DNA of 64,000 bases, taken from the NCBI GenBank assembly GCA_010119145.1, contig JAACSU010000009.1, forward strand, positions 34,281 through 98,280, in the 5' to 3' direction. Each line of letters opens with the position of its first letter. Position 1 is the first letter of the stretch. Source of the DNA: Candidatus Gracilibacteria bacterium (GTDB lineage: Bacteria > Patescibacteriota > Gracilibacteria > BD1-5 > UBA6164). Below the pieces are notes generated by a model, which was given only the letters and a program-made list of their open reading frames with translations, had not been told where the DNA came from and made no database searches. This document shows, piece by piece, positions 11,873 through 22,023 of the stretch. The translations under genes and the position numbers were made by a program.

Positions 11873-12145
11873 ATGAAAAAACAAGATTTTATTAAAGCTG
11901 TTGCTACTGATGCAGGTCTTTCACAAGATGCAGTTTCAAAAGTTTTAAGCAGTATGATTGATACTATTACTTCTGAACTTAAAAAAGATAACGAAGTGAA
12001 TATTACTGGTTTTGGTGCATTTAAAGTAGCTCATAGAGCTGCTAGAAGAGGTGTGAATCCAAGAACACAAGAATCTATCCAAATTGGACCTATGAAATCT
12101 CCAGTTTTTAGAGCTGGTAAAACATTTAAAGAGTCTATTAGATAA
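11873..12145 (+). CDS. hup: HU-family DNA-binding protein
   Basis: A 90-aa histone-like protein of normal length. It shows the HU pattern: MKKQDFIKAVA N-terminus, GFGAFKVAHRAARRGVNPRT (the GFGxF turn and RxGRNPxT arm) and a C-terminal PVFRAGKTFKESI. It bends and compacts DNA as a dimer. There is no in-frame TGA and no Shine-Dalgarno. A strong terminator follows. Confidence 0.97.
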   Translation: MKKQDFIKAVATDAGLSQDAVSKVLSSMIDTITSELKKDNEVNITGFGAFKVAHRAARRGVNPRTQESIQIGPMKSPVFRAGKTFKESIR

Positions 12146-12157
12146 GCTCTTTTTATT

Positions 12158-12186
12158 AAAAAAGTACACGAAAGTGTACTTTTTTT
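12158..12186 (+). terminator. rho-independent terminator after hup
   Basis: A 12-bp stem (AAAAAAGTACAC / GTGTACTTTTTT) with a GAAA loop and T-run, 12 bp after the HU stop. Confidence 0.9.
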
Positions 12187-12213
12187 GATTTCTCTGTTCA
12201 ATTATGTTATACT
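12185..12213 (+). promoter_or_regulatory. sigma-70 promoter of the RsbW-like gene
   Basis: TTGATT at 12185-12190 and TATACT at 12208-12213 are separated by exactly 17 bp; the ATG follows 28 bp later. The -35 box overlaps the T-run of the HU terminator. Confidence 0.6.
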
Positions 12214-12240
12214 CGTGTAGATAGTATATATCTTCTTGTG

Positions 12241-12783
12241 ATGATGAAAGTTGATTTACATACTCTATGAGATATTGAAATTGATGAAAGTAGATTGTGT
12301 GAGTACTGTACTGACGATTCAATCCATCTTGAAATTAGCTACAATTCAGATTTTAGAAATGCTGTTTTTCTTCGGAAAATAGCCGATTTTATATGTAAGC
12401 ATTATTGAGTTCATCCAAAGTGGAGAACGAGAATCGTACTCATCGTTGATGAGCTCAATAACAATGCTATTGAGTACGGTACGTTGAAATGAGGTAGTAA
12501 TCTATTTGAGTTCCAATTGGTAAAAAATACATGCTGAAATATAGATATTCGTATAAGTGTTACAGATGCTTGAAACGGATTGCATGCTAAAAATGCTGGT
12601 AACATGAAAGAACTTAGAGACCAACATAACTCAAAAGATTTTTCAAAACATCACTCTATACGAGGGAGAGGTCTCTTTTTAATTATATCTCGACTGGTAG
12701 ATAGTCTTGAATTTGAGGATGTAGATAAGAAAGGATTAAAAGTAATAGTTACGAAATCTCTTCAGGTACATTCAGACTCTTAA
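12241..12783 (+). CDS. RsbW-like histidine-kinase-fold ATPase (anti-sigma type)
   Basis: A 180-aa GHKL ATPase domain without a histidine-phosphotransfer part. The N box is VDELNNNAIEYG, the G1 box DAGNG and the G2 box RGRGLFLI, in the order and spacing of RsbW/SpoIIAB serine kinases that bind a sigma factor or phosphorylate an anti-anti-sigma STAS protein. No STAS gene is adjacent. The start could be the first or second of two consecutive ATG codons. The last 35 bp overlap the end of the convergent ftsQ gene. Confidence 0.8.
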
Positions 12784-13720
12784 GTACTGATTCTCAGTAA
12801 ATAGTATCAATATTTCACCTACAAGAAAACTCTTCTTCTATAGGACATACATATAATTTTTGAGGAATCCGTACATCTATATAGATGTATTTTTTTTCGT
12901 TTAAACTTCACGACTCTTTTTGAAAAATAGAGAGTTGCTCAATTTGTCTCTCAACACTTGCGTTTATATCAAAAAGATACAGGGTTTGATTTTGGTCAGA
13001 TATTAAAACTTCTTTTTCAGAAGTGAAATATTGGATAGTATCAATTTCAATTCACAATATATTTTTCTGTAATTCGCTCAAAAGAAGTTTCGTTTTTTGT
13101 ATTTCTGAAACATTTAAGTTCTTTCAAAAACTGAGATCTTCTTCTATATTGCTTCCTTGAAGTAATATCATCGGTACATCATAAGTCGCTGTAGTTTCTT
13201 TTGTAAGCAGGGAACCATTTTCTAAAATCAGTGATTCTGTTAATTGAAATACTGGAGGATATGCTTTGAGTGTGATTTCTATACTATTTGGAAGTTTTAC
13301 ATTAAATCCAATGTTTTGAATTGAGTTTTGGGATTTTTGTAATCGAGCAGCTATTTCTCATGTATCAAGAAAGAGGATGTTTTTATCTCTAATATATTCT
13401 AAACTTGAATACGCTTGGTTAATATTGATTATATTATCTTGTCTGGTTACTAAAATAGTTTGTACTTTTAAAAGAGGTCATACTAACAGAAACACTACTG
13501 CAAAAGCAACGAAAGCTATTCAAACAAGACTTATAGTTTTAAAATTTTGTTTTTTAAAGGCGTAACTGAGTGATTTCAGATTATTTTTAAATTGTGATTT
13601 TTTTCTTTTTTTAAATTTTCGAGAATCATCATCAGAAAAAACGTTCCGAGTCGTATTAGGAACTATTTTTTTTCTTGTTTGTGTTTTTTTCTTTTTAAGA
13701 AAAGGAATGTTTGAAAACAT
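12749..13720 (-). CDS. ftsQ: cell-division protein FtsQ/DivIB-like (POTRA domain)
   Basis: A 323-aa bitopic protein: a very basic cytoplasmic N-terminus of about 60 residues (many Lys/Arg), one membrane span (about 64-84), then a POTRA-like domain (VQTILVTRQDN, ILFLDTGEIAARLQKS, IGFNVKLPNSIEITLKAYPP) and a FtsQ-type beta domain ending with YIYIDVRIPQKLYV. FtsQ recruits FtsL/FtsB to the division site. The Arg in IDVRIPQ is a CGG codon, which supports CGG as arginine here. It starts 4 bp after rbfA and its stop lies inside the RsbW-like gene. Confidence 0.8.
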
Positions 13721-13724
13721 AAAA

Positions 13725-14066
13725 TTATTTTATATCTAAGTTTGAAATAGCTTGCGTAATTCAAAATGATATTTCACCACTTTCGTCATATCGAAATCTA
13801 ATTTTAGGTACTTTTATAAATTGTATTTTTCTTCAAAGCATCCTATGTATTTTGTGGGCATGTTCAGCAAGTTCTTTTGTTATGCCTTCTGTTTTTTTTA
13901 AACTACTCACATATACGTCTAAATATGACAAATCTTGACTCATTTTAACGTCAGTGACTGTTACTATTCAATACTCAATACTCAACTCCTGAGCCTCTTC
14001 AATTAGGTAATTGGCAATAAGTTGTTGAGTAATTGACTCTGCTTTTTGAATTCGTTCTTGTTTCAT
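13725..14066 (-). CDS. rbfA: ribosome-binding factor A
   Basis: A 113-aa protein of normal RbfA length. It has the KH-like fold pattern: RIQKAESITQQLIANYL, VTVTDVKMSQDLSYLDVYVS and the C-terminal KVPKIRFRYDESGE. RbfA binds the 30S subunit and helps mature the 5' end of 16S rRNA. It lies upstream of ftsQ on the same transcript and is divergent from rpsU. Confidence 0.88.
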
Positions 14067-14121
14067 ATTAGTTTTATTGATGTAGGTGAAATTTAACTCT
14101 ATAGTATTGAGCTTTTTTTAT

Positions 14122-14148
14122 TTGACAAACAAAAAATAAAGATAGAAT
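14122..14148 (+). promoter_or_regulatory. probable rpsU promoter
   Basis: A perfect TTGACA at 14122-14127 with TAGAAT at 14143-14148; the 15-bp spacing is short, and slightly shifted -10 boxes (AGAATA, GAATAC) are alternatives. The rpsU ATG is 40 bp downstream. Confidence 0.5.
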
Positions 14149-14173
14149 ACCTGCACTTAATTATTTATTCTTC

Positions 14174-14180
14174 AGGGAGA
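14174..14180 (+). promoter_or_regulatory. Shine-Dalgarno of rpsU, unusual in this window
   Basis: AGGGAGA, containing the GGAG core, ends 8 nt before the rpsU ATG. I looked upstream of the other starts and saw no comparable site at normal spacing, so this is the only clear Shine-Dalgarno that decides a start here. Confidence 0.6.
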
Positions 14181-14187
14181 TAGAACT

Positions 14188-14388
14188 ATGATATACGCAA
14201 TAAGAAAAGATTCTGAATCAAACGAAAAACTTGTACTGAGATATAAAAAACTATTCTTTCAATCTAGAATTGTTACAAAACTCAAAAAAGAGCGATACGC
14301 TGTTAAGGATCTTAAAAAGCGAAAACAACGTGAAAAAGCAATTATCACGAATCATTACAGAGATTTGAATTCAAAAGTTTACTTCTAA
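14188..14388 (+). CDS. rpsU: 30S ribosomal protein bS21
   Basis: A 66-aa basic protein with the bS21 plan: a short strand (MIYAIRKDSESNEKLVLRY), a helix (KKLFFQSRIVTKLKKERYA) and a Lys/Arg-rich second helix (KDLKKRKQREKAI). bS21 binds near the anti-Shine-Dalgarno end of 16S rRNA. In many bacteria it precedes dnaG-rpoD; here those genes lie about 8-11 kb away on the other strand. It is flanked by its own promoter and a strong terminator, so it is a single-gene transcript. Confidence 0.8.
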   Translation: MIYAIRKDSESNEKLVLRYKKLFFQSRIVTKLKKERYAVKDLKKRKQREKAIITNHYRDLNSKVYF

Positions 14389-14393
14389 ATTCA

Positions 14394-14448
14394 TTGACAT
14401 AAAAAAATACTTTCAACTCCTTGAGCCGAAAGTATTTTTTTATGTCAA
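14394..14448 (+). terminator. terminator after rpsU, perfect 21-bp stem
   Basis: A 21-bp perfect inverted repeat (14394-14414 with 14428-14448) around a 13-nt loop. The stem carries A-run and T-run on its two arms, so it could stop transcription in both directions. It separates rpsU from the pilin array. Confidence 0.85.
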
Positions 14449-14516
14449 GAGGTTCTTCTTTACCAGAATGTAAAAGTTATTACAATAAAGTTATATACCT
14501 TATTCTATGTACCTTT

Positions 14517-15719
14517 ATGAGACAAAATAAAAGCGGATTTACGTTTGTAGAACTTATTGTTGTCCTTGTTATTATTGCAATACTATCTACTATAGGTTTT
14601 ACTGTTTATGAATCCTATCTCTCAACAGGTAGGGATACTAAAAGAATTATTCAGTTAGATTGACTTCAAAAGAGTCTTACGAGTTACGCGAGTCGATCAA
14701 AACTTCCGCTTCCTGAAAATAGTTTACAAATTAGTTTCTCAGGAGCTGTATTTATATATCAAGGAGAAATTACGAATGCAATAGCAAAAACCATTTGATT
14801 TGATTGAGATGTTGAGGATTCTCACTTAGGTATTAATCCTATATATAGTCTTTCAAGTAATCGAAAAGACTTTCAAATAATGTCATATCTGGAAGAGGGG
14901 CTAACAACTCAGAATTTAACTCCAAATTCTTATGCTGCTGTTGGATATGAAAATCTTTATATTAAGACTATTTGAAAACCAGTATGAATTTTACTTGATT
15001 CTGATTCAAATTCACCTATTAATACAATTCCACAATACAGTTCGCTATGAATTTATGATATTATTTCTTGAACTTGAAATATTGATGTAGTATTATCTGA
15101 TTCAAATTATTTTGAAGCTACTTCTGAAAATATTCTCCAATTAATACCAAATCATAGCTGTAAAAGAATTCTTGAAATGTGAAACTCTAGTTGAGATGGG
15201 ATATATACTATTTCACCAAATTGAAGTAGTAAAATTCGAACTTTCTGTGATATGCGTACTGATTGAGGTGGTTGGACACTCTTATTGAATCATGATGTCA
15301 ATGCTTGAGTATTTCCAGATAATGCACAAGCACTGAGTAATGATATATGAAATCCAACTAGTTGAAAATATTCTATCTTAGATCAAACACAGTATTTTAA
15401 AAAAGATAACATGTTTACTTTTTGGATACATTATCCAGAGTTGGGTGATTCTACCTCATGAAACTTTTGGAGCCAGCAATCTAATCCAACAGTAAACCCT
15501 TGAACTTCAACTGGTTGAGTAACTTGATATACTCCAATAAGTATAGATTACTCTTGAAGTTGATGGTGAGGACTTGAATATAATGGTACAAGTACTCTTG
15601 CTGATTGAAATGTTAATTCTACGGGTTGGTTTTATGCAATTGGAAATAAAACCTTATGGAATTGATGAACTCCAGGACCCACTGCTGCAGTTAAAAAAGT
15701 ACAATTGTATATTAAATAA
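14517..15719 (+). CDS. type IV pilin fused to fibrinogen-like domain (copy 1)
   Basis: A 400-aa prepilin. Leader MRQNKSG, mature start FTFVELIVVLVIIAILSTIG with Glu at +5. A pilin-like middle ends near residue 215. From about residue 220 there is a fibrinogen-related domain: HSCKRILEMGNS, GIYTISP, then TFCDMRTDGGGWTLLLNHD, the conserved C-D-M-x-x-D-G-G-G-W-T core. The C-terminal part is rich in Gly, Trp and Ser. Such domains are carbohydrate- or acetyl-group-binding modules in animals, so an exposed adhesive pilus tip is inferred. I chose the ATG at 14517 because earlier ATGs lie in or near the terminator and put extra residues before the leader. Confidence 0.85.
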
Positions 15720-15724
15720 AACTT

Positions 15725-17014
15725 ATGAAACATATAAAAAAAGGATTTACACTTGTGGAGCTTATGGTGGTCGTAGTTATTCTCAGCGTGTTAGCTACTG
15801 TAGGTTTTATTTCATACGAAGCGTATTTAGTAGATACGAGAGACAGTAAGAGACTTGCTCAAATAACGGGACTCAGAGATGGTCTACGACTCGCGACGAC
15901 TAAATGATCACTTCCTATTCCTGATGATGCTGTTGAAATTCGCAATAATAGTACAACTTTTTTGTATCAATGATATGCTTGAGAAGATGTTTTAAACTCT
16001 ATTTCATATAGTGATAGTACCGTTGATCCTCTCGATGAGACATACTATACTTATATGCTCTCTGATAATAGAAAAGATTTTCAGATTATGTGATTTCTAG
16101 AAAAGTATAACCAAGATGTTATATCTCTTAACACTCAAAGCGTATTTGCAGCTGTTAATTATTCTCAGAGGTTTCCAAATACAGTGGGGAAGAAACTTTG
16201 AATTTTGTTACAACAACAAACAAATACTCCACTTCAAGAAATACCTGAATATGCAGGAACTGGATTTATAGACTTACAAAATCCAACTACTAATTTATTT
16301 GATGCATATATTACTGATACGTATATTATATCTTGAAAAGAGAATGATCTCATTTGAATTATCCCTTATACAACCTGTAAAAAAATAGCTAACAATGGTG
16401 GAAGTTATGGAAATGGGATTTACAATATTAACCCTACGGGACTCAACCCATTTGAAGTATACTGTGATATGGAGATAGATGGTGGATGATGGACTTTAAT
16501 TTGAAGAAGTCATGAATCTGCTGCTCCTAACGACTTTTGATGGCTTTCAAAAAGAGGGACTGTGAGAGATAATAACTCAGCATATTCTCTCTGAGTTGAT
16601 TCTATAGAAACGAACTTCTCTGAAATAATGATTAGTTCCTACTCAAGTTGAAAAAATATATCCTATGCTGCTAAAACTTCTGTTGATCGAAGTTACTATA
16701 AAAATACAGCTAATTATAAAACATTTTCACGTTGAGTATGATGTACAGAAGTCTTTCCGGTTACCTCTTGGAGGAGTCCTTGTGACGCAACATGAGTTGA
16801 TGGAAAAGCAACTGAGCATAGCGCATTAGTATTTTGGTGATTTTTTAACTATAGTGGATTAGATACCGTAAATGATTCACATTTTTACTTTGATCATTTT
16901 GCAAGAAATAGCCCAACCTTATTTTACTGACTTTATGCAAATGGATGGAATAAAGAAACATGAGATGGACTAGGAGAATTGTTTTGAAAACAAGGGATGG
17001 TATTTGTAAGATAA
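15725..17014 (+). CDS. type IV pilin fused to fibrinogen-like domain (copy 2)
   Basis: A 429-aa paralogue. Leader MKHIKKG then FTLVELMVVVVILSVLATVG. The pilin part shares the KDFQIM and IGILL-like motifs with copy 1. The fibrinogen-like domain starts near TTCKKIANNGGSYGNGIY and has VYCDMEIDGGGWTLIGRS, then a Tyr/Phe/Ser-rich body and the ending QGMVFVR. A further Cys pair (CTEVF and SPCDA) lies in the second half, as in fibrinogen domains. It begins 5 bp after copy 1 stops and is followed by copy 3. Confidence 0.87.
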
Positions 17015-17024
17015 AAAATAAATT

Positions 17025-18326
17025 ATGTATAGAAATATAAAGGCATTTACATTTGTTGAGCTCATTGTAGTAATTACAATTTTAGCAGTATTAGCGACTA
17101 TTGGTTTTGCGAGCTATCAATGATACATATCTGGGAGTTATGATTCTAATAGAATCGTACAACTTAATGATGTACATGATGGATTGGAGCTACTCACTCT
17201 TTCAAGCAAACTCCCATTTCCTGCTAACGCAGTAAATATCACAATGAGTGGAAGCTCATATACATTGCAGGGAGATGTCGATGAAAAAATGATTCAGGCT
17301 ATAGATTATAATGGATGAGGCTTTGATCCTGAGTTTAATATTCCTTTAAGTATTATGTTGGCTGATAATTGAAAAAATTTCCAATTATTAACGTATGTCT
17401 CTGACATTCAACTCCTGAGTAATACTCCTGTTTGAAAAGCTAATGCTGCTGTTGTGGAATATTGAAACCTCTTTCCTAAAACAATTTGAAAACCACTATG
17501 AATCAGTGTTGATAAACTTACTCAGACACCAGTTCATCGTTCAGATCTACCAGTTAACGATACGTATGATGTGGTAAATGGTCCTTGAGATGTCATTATG
17601 TATATATCAGATAAGCAAAAATTAGATTCTTCCAAAGATCTTGTAAGTATTCTTAATACAACATCTAGCTGCAAGAGAATTCAAGATTTATGAAATAGTA
17701 AAGGGAGTGGAAAATATGTATTAGAGCTTACAAATGCACTTAAAAAAGAAGTATACTGTGATATGGATTTTGCTGGTGGAGGTTGGACTTTGGTTTGAAG
17801 AAGTCATGTTAATGCCGCACCATTAAATTTTGGTTGGATGATTGAATATGGAAGCTTAAATAATGATAATGATAAATATTCACTGTGACCAACGGTTCAG
17901 TCTTTGGGTTTTTGAGAAATAATGGTTTCTAGTTATATAAATTCTAAGCGTCCAGATAAGGCAGTTGTCATAAGTGTACTTGATGACTATATTCTAAATC
18001 CGAGTAATTTTGCATCATCCAGTATTACTTCAAATTGTAGAGAATTTAGCCAAGATGGCTGAGATTGGAATAGTTCATGTGATTTAGAAGATGATTGACT
18101 TAATTATGCACATGCCAACTGGGGATTCATTTCCTACAGAGATACTGAACCTAAAATATGATTTAGAGATGAGGGTTTTTATTTAAGATACTACTGAAAT
18201 CCCACAAATTCATCGGATGTTACTTCTCTTTATTGATTACAAGTTAATGGATTTAAGGGATGAGTGACTAGTTGAGAGTCAATTTGAGATTTAGCAGGGA
18301 AACCAGGAATGATTTATGTACGATAA
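17025..18326 (+). CDS. type IV pilin fused to fibrinogen-like domain (copy 3)
   Basis: A 433-aa paralogue. The leader ends in Ala (MYRNIKA) before FTFVELIVVITILAVLATIG, so cleavage would follow Ala and not Gly. The adhesive domain begins at about SSCKRIQDLGNSKGSGKYVL and contains VYCDMDFAGGGWTLVGRSH, a second Cys pair (NCREF and SSCDL) and the ending PGMIYVR. It shares the GRSH-x-x-A-A-P segment with copy 2, which marks these two as close relatives. Gap to the previous gene is 10 bp. Confidence 0.87.
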
Positions 18327-18336
18327 CTATTTTTAT

Positions 18337-19635
18337 ATGAAAAAATGATTTACTTTAGTAGAACTCATAGTCGTTATTACAATAGTCGCAATCCTATCAA
18401 GTATTGGATTTGTTGCATACACAGATTATTTACTTTGAGTACGAGATTCAAACAGAATTCAACAAGTAGCAAATCTCTACAACGCTTCAGAGCTCTATAC
18501 AGCACGAAATCAGTTTCCTCTCTCACAGTGAACTAAAACGATTGAATATGCTGGAACTATTGCCTGATATCAATGAGATATAAATCAAGATACTCTTGAT
18601 GTTATTCGATATTCTGATGGTGGAGTAGATCCCAGGACAAAAGAATTTTTTACATTTTTCACAAGTGTAGATAGAAAGAGTACACAAATTTTAACATTTT
18701 TAGAAAATGAAGACTCTCTTAATGTTTGATTCACTCAAAACACGTATGCACTCTGAGAATGATTGTACCCATACGTATATTGAGCTGAACTAGGTGTCCT
18801 AATAGATACGAGTACCAGTATTCCCATACATAGAAATCCTAGCTATGCAAGTGCTTCAACTATTGATATAGGAGGAGCATCAAATGATCTTGTTGCAATC
18901 CTAACTAATTCAAGGCTTTTAAAAGGTGGGAGTGATGAATTTTTGTGACTCATACCAAACTCGACATGTAAGTCTCACAAGTTATCTCTACCTTCTGCTG
19001 TAAATGGACTCTATATAATAAACCCTTCTTGAAAGAAAATTATTCAAGTGTATTGTAACATGGAGCTTGATGGTGGTGGATGGACTCTTGTTGGACGTAC
19101 AAGTGAAGGTGACTCTCTGTATCAAGATTTTTGATGGATGGTTGAATGAGGGAGTTTAGATAATGAGGTTATTCCATATTCGCTATGATCAGAATCTAAA
19201 AATTTAAATTTTTCTGAAATTATGTTAGCTTCTTACACAACAGGAAAAACTATAGATTATGCTTTAAGTGTTGAGATAAGTGATACACTTTATATAAAAG
19301 ATGCGAGCCAATATGCAAGTGCTAGTTCTACAGTTCCTGGCAGTTGTAGAGAATTATTTCCTGTAACTACTTGGGCTAGTGCTTGTGATAATGAGGGGAC
19401 AACAGGCTACTATGTCAGTAGATGGGGAAATATTGATTACACAGATAGAGAAATTGCTGATTGAGGGAGAGTGAGTGGACATAGATATGAATGATATTAT
19501 TTTAGATATTATTCATCTGCTGTGAATTCTTGAATAGATAATGGAAAAAGTTTATATTGATTGAGGTCAGATAAATTTAATAGCTGAGTTGATTGAGATC
19601 TAGCTTGAAAAAATGGTATGATATTTGTGAGATAG
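18337..19635 (+). CDS. type IV pilin fused to fibrinogen-like domain (copy 4)
   Basis: A 432-aa paralogue with a four-residue leader MKKG, whose final Gly is a TGA codon, then FTLVELIVVITIVAILSSIG. The fibrinogen-like domain has STCKSHKLSLP, VYCNMELDGGGWTLVGRTS, a second Cys pair (SCREL and SACDN) and ends NGMIFVR. It is the last gene of this four-gene run; stop TAG, then a terminator. The conserved C-terminal GM-(I/V)-(F/Y)-VR of copies 2-4 marks a common domain boundary at the chain end. Confidence 0.87.
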
Positions 19636-19644
19636 AAGAGACTC

Positions 19645-19680
19645 AAAAAAACTCTTCAGCATTGGCTGAAGAGTTTTTTT
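19645..19680 (+). terminator. terminator after the pilin array
   Basis: Stem ACTCTTCAGC / GCTGAAGAGT extended by A and T runs, loop ATTG. It lies between convergent genes and may serve both strands. Confidence 0.9.
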
Positions 19681-19700
19681 GTAAGTAGAATCCAAGAAAA

Positions 19701-19883
19701 TTATCCTTTTTTAATTTCTTTCATTTTTAAAACCTCGTGTTTTCGAGTTTTTGGATTATATTTTCTGAGTTCTGGACCTTTTTTACCAGCTTCAAAATTC
19801 TTTTTTTGGATATTCGTAGAGTGAACCATATTTCCAGTTTCTGTAGAGTAATATGCTACATAAGTTCTTTTTCCTTTTGCCAT
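19701..19883 (-). CDS. rpmG: 50S ribosomal protein bL33
   Basis: A 60-aa basic protein. MAKGKR at the start, TETGNMVHSTNIQKKN and ELRKYNPKTRKHEVLK match bL33. The four cysteines of zinc-binding L33 forms are absent, so this is the Cys-free type. It is the last gene of the minus-strand run beginning with dnaG. Confidence 0.85.
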   Translation of the reverse strand: MAKGKRTYVAYYSTETGNMVHSTNIQKKNFEAGKKGPELRKYNPKTRKHEVLKMKEIKKG

Positions 19884-19959
19884 TGCAATGATATTAAGAT
19901 TAAATTTGTTGTAAATCTGCCCGATTATATAAGAAATTGTGTGAAATACAAATATTTTT

Positions 19960-20505
19960 TTATACTTTCATGATGTCAGATTCTTTCTTTTTTGCGACTT
20001 CCTCTACTGTTTTGTTAGCCTCATCGATGAGTTTTTGTAAATCACGTTCTAGATCTCGAGCGACATCTTCAGAGATTTCTTTATCTGTTTCTTGCCTTTT
20101 TATCTTTTTAAGATAATCACCTCGTACATTTCGAACGGATACTTTTCCATCTTCCGTAAATTTCTTTACTACTTTTACCATTTCTTTTCGTCTCTCTTCC
20201 GTCATTGGAGGTATTCTAATAAGCACAGAGTCAGCTTGTGTTTGAGGGTTTAAACCTACTCAGGCATCTGTTATAGCTTTTGCAATCGCGTGAACGATAC
20301 TCTTATCCCACGGGGCAATCGAGAGTGTTTGGTTATCTAAAATATTTACAGAGGCTATATTTTTAATTGCTTGTAAACTCCCGTATTGTTCTATCATTAT
20401 TCATTCTACGAGTGCTGGATTCGCTCTTCACATTTGAAGCTTAGAGAATTCACTCTCTAGGTGTGAAAGAGCCTTTTCTAAATCTTTTTTAGCATCTTGG
20501 ATCAT
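19960..20505 (-). CDS. frr: ribosome recycling factor
   Basis: A 181-aa protein of normal RRF length: ALSHLESEFSKLQMGRANPA, VEGIMIEQYGSLQAIKNIAS and LIRIPPMTEERRKEMVK are canonical. RRF with EF-G splits post-termination ribosomes. The conserved glycine in QMGRAN is a TGA codon. It is read on the same strand as nadM and bL33. Confidence 0.96.
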
Positions 20506-20557
20506 ATATTTTTGTCTATTTATATAAAGTATAGCTGCATTATAGCGAATAATGAGC

Positions 20558-21067
20558 TTAAATCAATTTTTCTTTTTTAAGAATTTTAAGAGTAGCTTTT
20601 CAGAGAAACTCACTGAGTTTAGAAATATTTTTATCTCTTATCCAATCTCGAATCTGTGTTGCAGAAATAGGAAGGATACTTCTAGGTATTTCAAAGATAT
20701 CTATATCAAATGGGAGGAGGTTTCAAAGTTTTTGTAGTACTAAAACTGCAGAATCATTTTTTTTATCTCAGCAATACACTTCTATATGAGTAGATTCCTT
20801 CGGAATGTACTCTAAAATCTTAGCAATCCACTCTGTATCGCTTTTATAATCTGGAAGATTTTGAATAATTAACCCTCTATTTTCATACTCTGAGTTCATT
20901 ATTTGTTTTCTGAGTTCAAAACTATAGGGATTTTTTTCGTCTAGTGTTTCTGATGAACCAATGAGCACAATCGTTTTTATATTTTGCTCGAGAGATTTTT
21001 GAATGAGAAGCTTATGTCAAATATGCAATGGTTGAAACCTGCCAATTATCAGTCAGTATTTTTCCAT
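20558..21067 (-). CDS. NMN/nucleotide adenylyltransferase, NadM-like
   Basis: A 169-aa nucleotidyltransferase. GRFQPLHIGHKLLI carries the HxGH active site, LIGSSETLDEKNPYSFELR resembles the second NadM block, and PISATQIRDWI is the ISSTxxR nucleotide-binding motif. These point to NadM-type NMN adenylyltransferase in NAD synthesis; a different cytidylyltransferase-fold substrate cannot be excluded. The ATG overlaps the ppaC stop by one base (TAATG). Confidence 0.75.
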
Positions 21068-21999
21068 TACCGTGCGTTAAAATACTCAGTGAGTTGAGGG
21101 ATAATTTGTTTTTTACGTGACAGTCGAGCTCAAAGATTTGCTTCATTATTTATAACGCTCGAGTCAAAAACCGTTTCAATTATTTCAGAATCTTTTCCAT
21201 CTAAAACAAGGGTCGTATTTATTTCTTGAATGATATCTACGATACTGAGCATGATGAAATCGAGTTTTTGATTCTCTTTAATATTTTTCATTCAGACAAG
21301 TATTTCTTCTTTTCTTGCTAAAATATTATCTGGAGATGTCGTCTCAACTGTTCCACATCCTATATTTGAATCTCATGCTTCAAATATTTTATAATCTGAT
21401 GTTATTATTTCCTCAGCTGATACATCTCATAAATCAGATTTAGCTTCAAACATCGGCATTGCAAAATCACTGAGGTTTGAGATAGCAGTTATTTTTTGTA
21501 ATTTTGCAGCAATGACTTTATCCTCTTCAGTCGTTGTTGATGATTTCCAGAGAAGTGAATCAGACATAATACACGCAAGCATCATAGTTGCAATATCCTG
21601 CGATATTTCATAACCTGCTTCTATATACATCTTATACAAAACAGAAGCTGTAGAGCATAGAGGCTCAAGTCTCATAAAGAGAGGAGTATTACTTTCAAAA
21701 TTAATTTTATGGTGATCTACAATATGACTTACTCTCACGTTGGTGAGATTATCAATACTTTGAGACGCTTCATTGTGATCAACGAGACAGACATCAATGT
21801 TAGTATCTAATTGTGTAACTATTACAGGCTCTGGTATATTATATTTTTCCAGCAGAAAAAGTGTTTCTTTATTGAGGCTTCCTTGAATATATGGAGTTGC
21901 TAAATATCACTTTTTGTTCAAATAATCAGCCATAATGATAGCCGAAAGAGTACAGTCAGTATCAGGATTTTTATGTCCTATAACAGAAATTTGAGTCAT
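21067..21999 (-). CDS. ppaC: manganese-dependent inorganic pyrophosphatase (DHH family)
   Basis: A 310-aa DHH-family protein: GHKNPDTDC near the N-terminus (metal site), VCLVDHNE, then HIVDHHKI (DHH), and the C-terminal DHHA2-like part ending RLSRKKQIIPQLTEYFNAR with the conserved SRKKQ substrate-binding motif. It hydrolyses pyrophosphate made by DNA and RNA synthesis, which suits its place after dnaG and rpoD. The final Arg is CGG. Confidence 0.92.
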
Positions 22000-22023
22000 A
22001 ATATTGTGTGAAAAATGTAGTGT

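Noticed and set aside
11945..12322. Long antisense frame across the HU gene
   Set aside because: A shadow of HU and its terminator; it has no family features.
14421..14516. Earlier ATG for pilin copy 1
   Set aside because: It lies inside the terminator loop and would put 32 residues before a leader that already has the correct length from 14517.
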